From Lampris incognitus (taxonomy: Eukaryota; Chordata; Actinopteri; Lampriformes; Lampridae), in contig NC_079219.1 of NCBI RefSeq assembly GCF_029633865.1, positions 11,467,420-11,531,419 of the forward strand: a DNA stretch of 64,000 nucleotides, read 5' to 3'. Positions within the stretch are counted from its first letter, which is position 1; each line of letters opens with the position of its first letter. Positions 26,020-32,360 of this stretch are shown in pieces. The notes beneath the pieces are model-generated. The model was not told the origin of the DNA, made no database searches, and was given only the letters and a program-made list of their open reading frames with translations. Made by a program: the position numbers and the translations under genes.

Positions 26020-28831
26020 GTCGGGGGTGCATTTCACCAGACTCCGAAATCTCCCCCGTCCCCGTCCCCAGTCACGCTTCACTTTTGGTGTTCACACCAC
26101 ATGTGTATCCAATAGGTTCCCGTCTCTTTCTTGGTTTGGTAGTCTTTTTTTGACCCCCCCCCCCCTCTCTCAATTGTACTTGGCCAATTACCCCACTCTT
26201 CTGAGCCGTCCCGGTCGCTGCTCCACCCCCTCTGCTGAGCCGGGGAGCGTTTCAAACTACTATATGACCTCCTCGGATACATGTGGAGTCGCCGGCCGCT
26301 TCTTTTCACCTGACGGTGAGGAGTTTCGCCAGCGGGACGTAGCGCGTGGGAGGATCACGCTACTCCCCCCAGTTCCCCCTCCCCTCTGAACAGGCGCCCC
26401 AACTGACCAGAGGAGGCGCTAGTGCGGCGACCAGGACACACACCCACATCCGGCTTCCCACCCGCAGACACGGCCAGTTGTGTCTGTAGGGACGCCCGAC
26501 CAAGCCGGAGGTAAGACGGGGATTTGAACCGGCGACCCCCGTGTCGGTAGGCAACGGAATAGACCGCCACGCCACCCAGATGCCTTTCAGTACAGCCTTT
26601 TGCCCAACGATCGGGGGCCCCACAGTTCCAACATCCCCCGTCTCGAGGGCCTGCATTGCGGGGGTCCTCTACTCGGACCTCCGCCCTCTGCTTCTCCCTC
26701 TGCCTCCGTTGGGGCTCTGCCGAGTCTGTAACTGTGCCAGCTGCGCCATTTGCAGCTTGTTCGTCCACCGAGCTTTGGCTTGTTGTGCGTTTGTCTCCGA
26801 GTTTCATATCCTTTTCAACATGGAGCCAAACAGCAGCCAAACGTCCTCTGTCCCAGCCCACAGGGTTTGCATACCTGGCGGCTGCTGTCTTCCTCCATGC
26901 CTCCCAGGAAACAGGTCTTGAGCCGCTGCTCACACAGGGAGACATTTTATCCGTCCAGTGGTGTTCGATGACCGTTTTCTCTGAAAACTTTAGTCAGTCT
27001 GACTAAAAGGTCAGCCTTTGTTGTCCCCCATCCCATGGTGGCCGGGAATTCGTCTCTCGTTTCCCCGTTTCTCATTCATGCTTTTCCATCTTATCCTGCA
27101 GATTTTGTTTTTTTGGGGGTTTTTTTTGCAACTGTTTTACAGTAAAACTACCAGTTTCAGGAGATCCAAATTTCTTTTCCCCACATTGAAAGCGGTTTAC
27201 AGGCATCGTCACCACGTCTTTCACACTTAATTTTCCTCTGCCTCTGTCAGACAAGATTTGTCAGTTAAGTTTGCTTTTTTCCTCCCCCCCATTCGTTTAA
27301 CCTGCAGCTACCCTTACCCGGAAATGTCCTGTCATGACCATCCAATTGACATTATCATTTCCTTTGCCGATGGGTCACCACCCCTAAGTGAATGTCTTTA
27401 CCTTCAGACGTCTTCATGTGGTCTTCACACTACATCCTCAGTTAAATGAAAAGACGTATCACACAATTCCTTTCCCCACAATCTCACAACCGTCTCCTCC
27501 CAACCCCGGGAGTCGGCTACGAGCTGTCCTCAGGGGAGGTAGACTTCCTGGGTCTTAGGCGATTTTCCAATCCCTTCACCAGACTGGCCGGCCAGATTCA
27601 ATCAGTGCAGAGTGGGTCAAAGAAGAATATGAGTTAGGCTCCCCGGGCGAGCCCCCAAACTGTCGTGGCAATTATTTAATTCCACTCTGACATTACACGA
27701 GGGGCGAGACTAAAATCTCTTACAGTGTTGTCACACTTAATATATCTTCATGAGCACTGGGAGTGAGGAAGGAGGACAGGATTAGGAACGATTACATAAG
27801 AGGGACCACTCAGGTTGGACGGTTTGGAGACAAAGCAAGAGAGGCAAGATTGAGATGGCTTGGACATGTGTGGAGGAGAGATGCTGGGTATATTGGGAGA
27901 AGGATGCTGAATATGGAGCTGCCAGGCAAGAGGAAGGCCAAAGAGGAGGTTTATGGACGTGGTAAGGGAGGACATGCATGTGGCTGGCGTGACAGAGGAA
28001 GATGCAGAGGACAGGAAGAGATGGAAACGGATGATCCGCTGTGGCGCCCCCTAACGGGAGCAGCCGAAAGTAGTAGTAGTAGTAATATATGTTCATGAAC
28101 ATGACGCAAAAGCCTAGATGCTTGAACGCACGCCGATCAGCACAGTACTGTCTCTCTGATAGGGCAGTTGTCTGTTCGTCTCCTCCTTTTCTCATGCCTT
28201 CCAACTCTCATCCCACCAAGGCCACTTCTCCAGTTAGTGTGTACAGACTCGCTACACTCAGTGAGACTCCCACACATTCCTCTGCTATCACCCAACACAG
28301 AAGACACCTTATAAGACTACTGTTGTTCTGCTACACGTGGACTTTAAGCATCTATATAAGCAGTGTAAAATAAAGTTAAACATGGTATAGGTCACACATG
28401 GTCAAAGATTAAAAGTAAGCAAACAGCAAATATGAATTGCTCTCACCGTGTTAATACTCCTGTCTGTGCCCCTGAGCAAGGCAATGGAAAGAAGAGCTGG
28501 AGTTGGTCCCTGGGTGCTGCAGCTGCCCACTGCTCCTGTACAATAGGATGGGTTCAATGCAGAGAACACATTTCATTGTATGTAGTATGTACAAATGACA
28601 AAGTCTATTCTGTTCTGTTACTGGTCCACTTCACTGGACTGTTGTACTGGTCTGTTTACTGGTACTGGTCTCTTTTACCGGTCTGTTTACTGGTCTGTTT
28701 TTGCTAGTCTGTTTTACTAGACTGCTTTTACTGGCCTGTTATACTGGTCTGTTATACTGGTCTTAAAAGCTTTACACCCACCTCACCCACACGAACCTCT
28801 CTTTAGGTTTGACGAGAAGATGAACAGGTGA
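3697..28831 (+). CDS. bnipl: BNIP-2 family protein, bnipl-like (10 coding exons)
   Basis: Coding exons: 3697-3740, 7832-7891, 9930-9994, 13549-13791, 14420-14632, 15381-15483, 18078-18209, 19761-19847, 20172-20270, 28807-28831. All junctions are GT..AG, and the phases join without a break to 356 residues plus stop, about the length of human BNIPL. Residues 26-34 are EEWQDEEFP, shared by BNIP2, BNIPL and caytaxin. Residues 133-138 are ELEWED, the type of motif that binds kinesin light chain in caytaxin. Residues of about 175-345 form the BCH domain (BNIP-2 and Cdc42GAP homology, a CRAL-TRIO relative), with the blocks GYYDDGMNAIILFSSCYLP, YVMENLFRYIVGTLDL, VVHPAWYIKALITLVKPFI and KIRFIHSLKELSEFIP. 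BCH proteins are cytosolic scaffolds that act on Rho GTPase signalling and cell shape. I prefer bnipl over bnip2 or atcay from the SSCYLP, WLRQCY and RFIHSLKEL wording; the paralogue is the least certain point. Confidence 0.88.
3799..3864. repeat. (TG)n microsatellite
   Basis: A TG dinucleotide run of about 66 bases starts 59 bases into bnipl intron 1. Confidence 0.97.
4361..4600. repeat. (TAG)n microsatellite and degenerate flank
   Basis: A pure TAG run of about 44 bases is followed by some 200 bases of TAG/TGG-like triplets drifting away from it. It lies in bnipl intron 1 and codes for nothing. Confidence 0.9.
4738..4797. repeat. (GA)n microsatellite
   Basis: A second GA run of about 60 bases in bnipl intron 1. 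Confidence 0.97.
4798..6100. other. bnipl intron 1, unassigned sequence
   Basis: The stretch has mixed composition with a CATC/ATCC-rich patch near 5265-5395. Several short open frames overlap on both strands, but none has recognisable motifs, and their codon use looks random. I found no gene here. Confidence 0.5.
6110..6640 (+). promoter_or_regulatory. bnipl: CpG-rich block, possible alternative bnipl promoter and 5' exon
   Basis: CpG is strongly enriched (GCCGCC runs, CGCGCGG, GCGAGCCCGCGCGG) against a CpG-poor background. It contains a CACGTG E-box near 6197, a GAA run and C-rich tracts. A consensus splice donor, ccag|gtaggt, follows 6530. A transcript starting here and spliced to exon 2 at 7832 would start translation at Met22, because the ATG at 6502 is closed by a stop eight codons on. 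Its promoter role is inferred from composition only. Confidence 0.45.
6273..6318. repeat. (GAA)n trinucleotide run
   Basis: About 15 GAA units sit inside the CpG-rich block. The polyglutamate and polyserine frames across it are artefacts. Confidence 0.95.
7720..7780. repeat. (TG)n microsatellite
   Basis: An interrupted TG run lies about 50 bases upstream of the bnipl exon 2 acceptor region. Confidence 0.95.
7832..7891 (+). CDS. bnipl: bnipl coding exon 2
   Basis: The acceptor ccccgcag precedes it and the donor gtcggt follows. It encodes the EEWQDEEFP acidic motif that marks BNIP2, BNIPL and caytaxin N-termini, and it contains the alternative start Met22. Confidence 0.88.
8144..8512 (+). mobile_element. 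SINE family A copy, 5'-truncated
   Basis: It begins inside the family at 'ttggtcgggcgtcccta' and runs to the family end 'gtacaattggggagaaaaa'. The tRNA-like head is missing. It lies in bnipl intron 2. Confidence 0.85.
8858..9275 (+). mobile_element. SINE family B copy with internal (TG)n
   Basis: The head 'ggcggcacggtggtgcag' and the B-box-like 'gggttcgagcccc' suggest tRNA ancestry. A (TG)n run (9077-9153) splits the body, and the 3' part ends near a gGGACGGAT-type simple tail. The same layout recurs in minus copies at 10133-10507 and 32283-32582. It lies in bnipl intron 2. Confidence 0.8.
9077..9153. repeat. (TG)n microsatellite inside SINE B
   Basis: A TG run of about 76 bases lies at the position where other SINE B copies also carry TG/CA repeats. 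The family probably seeds microsatellites. Confidence 0.95.
9930..9994 (+). CDS. bnipl: bnipl coding exon 3
   Basis: Acceptor gtgctccag, donor gtgagc. It encodes PLPEDSGIPQEESPATSSDRP, the proline/serine-rich linker after the acidic motif. It enters in phase 2 and leaves in phase 1, which matches its neighbours. Confidence 0.88.
10133..10507 (-). mobile_element. SINE family B copy
   Basis: This is the reverse complement of the 8858-9275 element, including the internal (CA)n (about 10268-10290) and the head at 'accgtgccg'. A CCAT/CCGT-rich simple tail (10081-10140) adjoins its 3' end. Confidence 0.8.
10630..11608 (+). mobile_element. LINE fragment encoding the C-terminal half of a reverse transcriptase
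   Basis: A 322-residue open frame (10643-11611) carries the palm-to-C-terminus part of a non-LTR retrotransposon reverse transcriptase: ISRRSQG, ASLLFAD, FKYLGVVM, LTYGHELWVVTER and RGRPRTRWRDH. The catalytic box reads FADG, not FADD, so one metal-binding aspartate is lost. The fragment is 5'-truncated and ends in a GGAGA-repeat tail at 11555-11608. Such elements are common in teleosts; I do not assign a clade. It lies in bnipl intron 3 and abuts a SINE A copy. Confidence 0.8.
11612..12048 (-). mobile_element. SINE family A, nearly full-length
   Basis: On the minus strand the tRNA-like head (box A like tagcgtactgg, box B near the 'ggttcgaatcc' type sequence) is followed by the family body and the end 'gtacaattggagaaaaaaa'. 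It lies 3 bases from the LINE tail at 11608, which suggests an insertion at or beside that tail. Confidence 0.88.
12308..12735 (+). mobile_element. SINE family A, full-length
   Basis: The head 'ggatagagtagcggtctatt' and the B-box 'gttcgaatccc' lead into the same body as the other copies, ending in 'gtacaattggggagaaaaaa'. It lies in bnipl intron 3 in sense orientation. Confidence 0.9.
12829..13497. repeat. 31-bp minisatellite, about 21 units
   Basis: Tandem units of 31 bases have the core 'tattgttgctagtattg' followed by 'ttattgtattacag'. Units differ by a few substitutions, mostly ttacag/ttatag and tagtatt/tagtgtt. The array stops about 50 bases upstream of bnipl exon 4. Each unit ends in a T-rich stretch plus CAG or TAG, which looks like a 3' splice site. 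Confidence 0.97.
13549..13791 (+). CDS. bnipl: bnipl coding exon 4
   Basis: Acceptor ccccttag, donor gtgaga. It encodes residues 57-137: a basic KKRLTAPTLSLTL segment, an acidic/serine stretch ending LDINLEALETPSESES, then HELEWE. The last motif is the start of ELEWED, matching the kinesin light chain-binding motif of caytaxin. The frame is uninterrupted. Confidence 0.9.
13792..14000. repeat. GA-rich degenerate repeat
   Basis: The 200 bases after the exon 4 donor are a degenerate GAGA/GACA tract in bnipl intron 4. The rest of that intron, up to 14419, shows no recognisable element. Confidence 0.85.
14420..14632 (+). CDS. bnipl: bnipl coding exon 5
   Basis: Acceptor ccctgcag, donor gtgagc. 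It completes ELEWEDDLPR, adds a Gly/Ser-rich linker of variable type, and starts the BCH domain with GRRWRRF and VLEPYLQVLSHG. Confidence 0.9.
14633..15380. other. bnipl intron 5, nothing recognised
   Basis: There is single-copy-looking AT-rich sequence with no repeat landmarks seen in the rest of the window. The overlapping short frames are not supported. Confidence 0.5.
15381..15483 (+). CDS. bnipl: bnipl coding exon 6
   Basis: Acceptor ggttgtcag, donor gtcagt. It encodes the BCH core block YYDDGMNAIILFSSCYLPEN and YVMENLF. The wording ILFSSCYLP is closer to BNIPL than to BNIP2 or caytaxin as I know them. Confidence 0.9.
15673..15712. repeat. (TA)n microsatellite
   Basis: An interrupted TA run in bnipl intron 6. 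Confidence 0.93.
16490..16910 (+). mobile_element. RTE-like LINE 3' fragment
   Basis: It matches the last 0.4 kb of the family: KVYKMVVRPAM, then LRWFGHVWRRDAG, ending at 'ccctaacgggagcagctgaaag'. It is 5'-truncated, as expected for target-primed reverse transcription, and lies in bnipl intron 6 in sense orientation. Confidence 0.85.
17347..17920. mobile_element. hAT-type non-autonomous element with internal 21-bp repeats
   Basis: The ends are CAGAGGTG and CACCTCTG, typical hAT termini. The flanking 8-mers gtttttag and ggttttac agree at 6 of 8 positions, which suggests an aged 8-bp target duplication. Inside, units like 'acaagtcccaagtc-aaacag' repeat about five times at 17425-17525. No transposase is encoded. 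It lies in bnipl intron 6. Confidence 0.7.
18078..18209 (+). CDS. bnipl: bnipl coding exon 7
   Basis: Acceptor cctctgcag, donor gtacca. It encodes YIVGTLDLMVSENYILVYL and IKWLRQCYTSIDR, the middle of the BCH domain. The donor is weaker than the others but the phase fits exactly. Confidence 0.9.
18585..19006 (+). mobile_element. SINE family A, near full-length
   Basis: The tRNA-like head at 'ggtggtgtggcggtctgttgcc' and the B-box-like 'ccggttccaatcccc' lead into the family body and the end 'gtacaattggggagaaag'. It lies in bnipl intron 7. Confidence 0.88.
19440..19695. mobile_element. Small element with imperfect terminal inverted repeats
   Basis: The left end 'gggtctcatttata' and the right end 'tataaatgaaacccc' form an imperfect inverted repeat of about 25 bases, including the adjoining 'gcgcac/gcgtgc' parts. 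It has no coding capacity. Its class is not resolved. Confidence 0.45.
19761..19847 (+). CDS. bnipl: bnipl coding exon 8
   Basis: Acceptor ttttctccag, donor gtctgt. It encodes LKKDLKGLLVVHPAWYIKALITLVKPFI, the VVHPxW block shared by all BCH domains. Confidence 0.9.
20172..20270 (+). CDS. bnipl: bnipl coding exon 9
   Basis: Acceptor ccttcacag, donor gtaaga. It encodes DKFSRKIRFIHSLKELSEFI and QLQIPDCIR, the end of the BCH domain. Reading through the donor gives GAG TAA, so an unspliced transcript would end one residue later with almost the whole domain intact. Confidence 0.9.
20830..21425. repeat. Degenerate LINE-type dispersed repeat
   Basis: The words 'ccatttaaggctttttaggtcagg', 'ggagccaggagag' and 'gttctgaatgaggtgtagatg' match a dispersed sequence common in fish genomes as I know it, probably a LINE remnant. 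No frame survives. The assignment is from general familiarity only. Confidence 0.4.
21434..21604 (+). mobile_element. 5' half of a SINE B-type repeat, split by the retrovirus
   Basis: It runs from 'tcgtggttagcaccgttgcctcacagcaag' to 'gacatgcatgttagggtt', then the retroviral LTR begins. The same repeat continues at 28446 after the retrovirus. The unbroken copy at 42326-42705 shows the two halves were once joined. Confidence 0.85.
21605..22421 (-). repeat. 3' long terminal repeat of the retrovirus
   Basis: It shares its outer ends with 27661-28445: 'tgtcatggcag..attccactctgacattac' on one side and 'agtaagcaaac..tatgaattgc' on the other. It has grown by a 348-bp MITE at 21667-22014. On the minus strand it starts TGGGGGCAATTC and ends CA. 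A TATATA lies on the minus strand near 22335. Confidence 0.85.
21667..22014. mobile_element. PIF/Harbinger-like MITE inside the LTR
   Basis: The inverted ends begin tgcctcttttcccctgcatgg and, on the other strand, tgccccttttccactgcatgg, and stay similar for about 35 bases. The flanking TTA is duplicated (21664-21666 and 22015-22017), and the other LTR shows the empty site. A 3-bp TTA duplication is the Harbinger signature. No protein is encoded. Confidence 0.82.
22549..22733 (+). mobile_element. SINE family A, 3'-truncated
   Basis: It has the tRNA-like head (tagcgtagcgg box A; ggttcgaatcc box B) and the first 180 bases of the family, then stops at 'cctccggtcggtcg'. It lies in the retrovirus downstream of env. 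Confidence 0.85.
22900..24010 (-). pseudogene. Retroviral env remnant
   Basis: On the minus strand, 23511-23167 carries a transmembrane-subunit region with NRMALDLLLASQGVCKV, the conserved immunosuppressive-domain block and adjoining cysteine region of gamma/epsilon-type envelopes. The usual paired cysteines after it are not seen. Upstream, 23946-23734 may be surface-subunit sequence. Frameshifts and stops interrupt it throughout, so it is not functional. Confidence 0.65.
24240..24945 (-). pseudogene. Retroviral integrase remnant
   Basis: In minus-strand order the traces are: KISSDNGIHF of the catalytic core near 24790-24740, then TGLSPFEILTDRPMN (about 24620-24565), then the C-terminal PGDWVLIRDLKRKHWRRP (about 24400-24345). 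The frame changes between them and stops intervene, so the enzyme is dead. Integrase would insert viral DNA into host chromosomes. Confidence 0.8.
24954..25014. repeat. Three tandem poly-G tracts
   Basis: Three runs of ten or more G are spaced by 'caggtggtct'-like units within the retroviral pol remnant. The arrangement could form a G-quadruplex on the plus strand. Confidence 0.9.
25400..25620 (-). pseudogene. Retroviral reverse transcriptase remnant
   Basis: On the minus strand the words TKRQLVSFLGMTGRCRQWI appear near 25570-25490, matching the RT thumb/connection region of retroviral pol. The preceding polymerase core with its YxDD box was not found, so most of RT and the protease are lost or unrecognisable. 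Confidence 0.65.
25966..26019. repeat. (TG)n microsatellite
   Basis: A TG run inside the retroviral internal region, next to the SINE A insertion. Confidence 0.95.
26150..26584 (-). mobile_element. SINE family A inside the retrovirus
   Basis: A full-length copy on the minus strand, from the head near 26583 to the end 'gtacaattgagagagggg' near 26152. It splits the retroviral gag end from pol. Confidence 0.9.
26585..27640 (-). pseudogene. Retroviral gag remnant with nucleocapsid knuckle
   Basis: The best frame (minus, down from 26945) ends in a charged Arg/Glu-rich stretch and the box CWNCGAPDRWAKGC, a CCHC-type nucleocapsid knuckle whose histidine position is now Arg. The SINE follows directly. 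The matrix and capsid parts toward 27640 are broken into short frames. Confidence 0.7.
27641..27657 (-). promoter_or_regulatory. Retroviral primer-binding site, proline tRNA type
   Basis: Read on the minus strand the LTR is followed by gTTTGGGGGCTCGCCCGGGG, nearly the classic proline-tRNA primer site of gammaretroviruses. It fixes the element's direction and the LTR boundary at 27661. Confidence 0.85.
27661..28445 (-). repeat. 5' long terminal repeat of the retrovirus
   Basis: Homologous to 21605-22421 once the later insertions are removed. It lacks the MITE but contains an RTE-like LINE fragment at 27754-28083. The promoter would face away from bnipl exon 10. Confidence 0.85.
27754..28083 (+). 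mobile_element. RTE-like LINE 3' fragment inserted in the LTR
   Basis: It starts at 'actgggagtgaggaagg' and ends 'gcagccgaaag' plus (TAG)n. The flanking sequence aatatat[c/g]ttcatga is duplicated (27739-27753 and 28084-28098), and the other LTR shows the single copy. This is a clean 5'-truncated LINE insertion. Confidence 0.9.
28446..28640 (+). mobile_element. 3' half of the SINE B-type repeat split by the retrovirus
   Basis: It resumes at 'aatactcctgtctgtgcccctgagcaaggcaatgg' and ends near 'acaaatgacaaag', the counterpart of 42500-42665. Confidence 0.82.
28615..28765. repeat. Short tandem array of 'actggtctgtttt'
   Basis: About ten imperfect units of 12-17 bases lie just upstream of bnipl exon 10. 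Confidence 0.8.
28807..28831 (+). CDS. bnipl: bnipl coding exon 10 (last)
   Basis: Acceptor ctctctttag, then 25 coding bases giving (E)FDEKMNR and stop TGA at 28829. The phase matches exon 9 exactly across an 8.5-kb intron, and the ending resembles the BNIP2/BNIPL C-terminus in which a few residues follow the BCH domain. Confidence 0.82.
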
Positions 28832-29440
28832 CCCTGGAGTGGAGGAGAAGAAAGGAGGAGAGAGAGGAGAGGAAAGAAGACGACTCCGTGAATGACGGTT
28901 TGCTCCACTGAATGATGGGAGGACAGACTGAGGAGCAGCCCGCTCCTATTTATCGATTCATGTGTGAAAATGAAAGGAAAGAAATTTAAAATAGAATCTT
29001 TTGACATTTTCCCATCTCTCTCAACTTCCCCCTGTCCATCCATCTGTCAGGTGGAACCCAAACTTTCATTTAGAAACTCAAAGGTCAGAGGTCAGGCCAA
29101 AGTTGTTATCATCATCATCATCATCAACTACAACAATAATAATAATATCTATTCAGATGAAACTTTCTTCTGCTGCCAGGTGGCTGATAGGAATCAAACC
29201 CAACATCAGGAACATTGTCAATGATTTTCAGCAGTACACCGTTTCATACATGTTGTATTGTTACATACGTGTGTTGTTACAAACGTCATATGGAACATAT
29301 ATATGTAAATACACAGTCAACAAGTTCTCCAAACCATGACTATCAAACTTGGGCATGAGAAATGAGCCAAGTAAATGTAATAATACAAAGACATATGTAT
29401 ATGTAGTTGTGCTTATAAATAAAAGTGATGTAAATAGAAG
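28832..29440 (+). other. bnipl: Probable bnipl 3' untranslated region
   Basis: The sequence after the stop carries no element of the window's repeat families. An AATAAA lies at 29418-29423. A second AATAAA near 29790 is possible. The transcript end is inferred. Confidence 0.5.
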
Positions 29441-29589
29441 AGGTATTAAATAGTTAAAAACACACAAATTGATTTAAGTTAAAATTAGAGTACCTCGACA
29501 TTTAAAGGCTTCAGAATGTGAGTCGCTGTTTAAGGAGCAAAACAAAAAAACCTTCTCCAGATTCGCTGCCAGTGTGAAAGTCATATGTC

Positions 29590-29700
29590 ACCAATTCATC
29601 TACTACTGGTAGTACTAGTAGTGGCAGTAGTAGTAGTGGTACTACTATTAGTAGTACTACCACTACTAGTACTACTAGAATGTAGATGAGTACTCATCTA
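29590..29700. repeat. TAG/TAC-rich palindromic patch
   Basis: Runs of tagtagtac-like triplets on one half are answered by gtactacta on the other, giving a hairpin-prone 110-base patch. Confidence 0.75.
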
Positions 29701-30790
29701 CGTTCTTACAAAACGATTGAAAAGGTTCCTTAGCTAGTGAAAACTTTGAATATTTTACAGAGTTAATGATGCACAATGACTCCCTGTATAAATAAACGAA
29801 TGTTTTGGCCGGAAGTGACAGAATGACGTCTTCATGCCTTCAGGAAGTCTAAGCCAATACCGTCAATCAGGACGTTAATGTCTTGGACGGCCGCAGAGAA
29901 ATCAGAAGATTATTTTTCAACACACCAAATGATTTTGGGCTTCTTTTTTTTAAAAAAACATTTTCAGTGCCTTAAGTTTGAAATTCATTTTTCTGCTTTA
30001 GACAGACCTAAACATACTACACCCCCTCTTGGAGCAGACGTGTTGTTTCTGCTGGAGGAGGACGTCCCAACTCATCCATCAAATCAGCTGTTTCCTCACG
30101 GGGGGGGGGGGGGGGCTCACGTATCAACCGTTACTATGGGCAATTGTGTGCCTACACACCCATGGAATTTTTAACCCTCAAGTTTGTCTGACAGTTAAAG
30201 GCAAAGCATGATGGGTATTTGCAACGAGCAATCGCCCCAGGCCTGCAAAGACATCGGCCAATCGGCGTCTAAGTTCAGGGGTTACCCCGGCGCGAGATTG
30301 ACCTCCGAGACAAACTTCAGGGCTCACAAATCCCGTGGGTGTCTACGCACAAAGTTGCCGACGGTAACGGCTGATACACACGAGGCCCCTGATTCGTCAT
30401 CAGCAGCGGCGCGAAACCAAATCACGCCGTCGTCCGTTTGCGCTGCTCCGCGTCCGGGCATCAGGGAGACCCTCGGTGGGTCACATTTGCTCTTTTACGA
30501 TACATTAATGTACCAAAGTAGGAAGTAGATCGCTTAGACCGGGATGTGACACAGGAAGTAAACTATGTGTAACAGGAAGTCCTGCTTGTACTTGTTGAAT
30601 GTGATGTTAACTTATTTAAAGCCTTCTTTTAAACGAAGGGAGGATTGATGTGAGATTGAATGATTTCTGAAATAACGACATGGTGTTCATCCAGACCAGC
30701 ACATACTGGGATTGGAAATGTCCGAAGCGTCGTGAAAATAAGTGAAGCCTCATTTGTTTGATCATTTACAGCGATGGTCAAGTTTAAATG
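29701..30790. other. Intergenic, nothing recognised
   Basis: Between bnipl and the next repeat block there is unassigned sequence. It includes a short G-run near 30100 and a CpG-rich patch at 30260-30460. The frames there, about 100 codons, have no motif I recognise. Confidence 0.45.
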
Positions 30791-30792
30791 TA

Positions 30793-31800
30793 CGCGGCGT
30801 GCGGGTGGCGTAGCGGTCTATTCCGTTGCCTACCAACACGGGGATGTCGGGTTCGAATCCCCGTGTTGCCTCCGGCTTGGTCGGGCGCCCATACAGACAC
30901 AATTGGCCGCGTCTGCGGGTGGGAAGCCGGACGCGATATTATGAACCCTACATAGGCCTCGCCAAAATCCCGTTTCTGGCTTTGTCACGTGTGCGCCACC
31001 GTAGCAACGCGAAAATATGTTGTTATGGGGTTAGCGCTCATCAAGGAAACGCTGTACACCCACAATTTAACCTGTCTAAGTTATCCACAATCAACATTAA
31101 CGTTTTTAACTCAATCTTTGCTTGCTCCACGTTTGAGCATAGGATACTTCACCCCTTATCATGACTACAAACAAAACGAGCTCCTATATTGTAGTAATAT
31201 GACTTTTACATTTATACACAGGTAACAACTTACTGATCAGCTTTCTTAAATGTGAGAAAGTCTATTTATTAGATATATGTTCATGTTCAGACAACTAACG
31301 TTACTTACCTCCGTTCTGTTGTTGACAGCCAGCAGTCCAAAATTACAAAAGCAGCCAGCTGTCCAAAATTGCGAAAAATACAAAATTACAAAATTGAAGG
31401 TAGCTAACGTTAGCTTTGCTTCGCACCGAGTTGATAGTTGATTGTTTCCTTAGCAACGCAGCGGAAATCCGGCGTCCGTTCGCGAGATTTGGGACAGGGT
31501 ACGGGATTTTGGCGAGGGCTATGTAGGGTTCATAATATCGCAAGCCGGACGTGGGTATGTGTCCTGGTTGCTGCACTAGCGCCTCCCCTGGTCAGTCGGG
31601 GCGCCTGTTCAGGGGGGAGGGGGAACAGCGTGATCCTCCCTGGCGACACTCCTCACTGTCAGGTGAAAAAAAAAAGTTATGGCGACTCCACATGTATCTG
31701 AGGAGGCATGTGGTAGTCTGCAGCCCTCCTCGGATTGGCTGAGGGGGTGGAGCAGCGTTGTCCAAGTACAATTGGGGAGAAAAGGGGGGGAACCCCCCCC
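30793..31800 (+). mobile_element. SINE family A split by a MITE
   Basis: The SINE head and first 130 bases lie at 30793-30932, and the remainder resumes at 31542-31800. The tRNA-like boxes tagcggtctatt and ggttcgaatcc are intact. The interruption is the element at 30933-31541. Confidence 0.88.
30933..31541. mobile_element. MITE with 41-bp inverted ends and 9-bp target duplication
   Basis: The ends start gcgatattatgaaccctac and are inverted repeats of 41 bases with a single mismatch. The SINE sequence aagccggac is duplicated directly outside (30924-30932 and 31542-31550). The 609-bp interior has no coding capacity. Long inverted ends with a 9-bp duplication fit Mutator-like elements best among known classes. 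I do not recognise the family. Confidence 0.85.
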
Positions 31801-32260
31801 CAAAAGTTGAATCTATGCGATAAATGCTTCTAGTGACAATGTCACAAAGATTAGAATCAACCCAACACACACACACACTATGCTCTTCAGGGTAGTCAGG
31901 AAAGACACGCAAAACGAAATCAGGGACATAAATGAATCTGTTTAACCAGAAATAAAAGAAAAATAAAGCAACATAGTGGTAGTCGCGTGTTTTTCTTGCT
32001 GCTTTAAACAGGTTGGAAGATGGATTGTGCCCCGCCAGGTGGTAAAGCGTTGGGAGACCGGCAGACTCGCTCCGACATCACACGTGGTACGTGTCCTTGT
32101 GTCAGGAGGACATGACGTTTAAGAAAAGAAAAAAAACCCACTGACGTCATGTTATCAGTAACACGTCAGACAAGATGGCGTGATGCTGAATGTGAGAATC
32201 AAACCGCCCTCCCGACATGATCTTTGTTTCTGCAGGGTCGCGCTATCTTAGTCCTTCTAG
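31801..32260. other. Intergenic, nothing recognised
   Basis: Mixed sequence without repeat landmarks or credible frames. Confidence 0.45.
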
Positions 32261-32282
32261 TTGTGGTTACTTACTGGGAAAG

Positions 32283-32288
32283 GGGTCT

Positions 32289-32360
<72 letters not shown>

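Larger units (their letters stand above)
21605..28445 (-). mobile_element. Endogenous retrovirus, minus strand, in bnipl last intron (broken)
   Basis: Two long terminal repeats (21605-22421 and 27661-28445) flank decayed minus-strand gag, pol and env remnants. A primer-binding site complementary to proline tRNA (TGGGGGCTCG.., about 27641-27657) adjoins the 5' LTR and a purine tract (AAAAAGGGGGG type, 22424-22437) adjoins the 3' LTR. The proline-tRNA site, the single CCHC-like box in gag and the env transmembrane motif point to a gamma- or epsilon-like retrovirus. Later insertions sit inside it: a MITE in the 3' LTR, SINE A copies at 22549 and 26150, and a LINE fragment in the 5' LTR. All frames are broken by stops and deletions, so it cannot be active. 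Confidence 0.85.

Noticed and set aside
30793-30870. A tRNA gene at the SINE head (also at 12308, 22549 and 58612)
   Set aside because: Box A and box B are present, but no proper cloverleaf or acceptor stem could be closed, and the head is always followed by the same SINE body.
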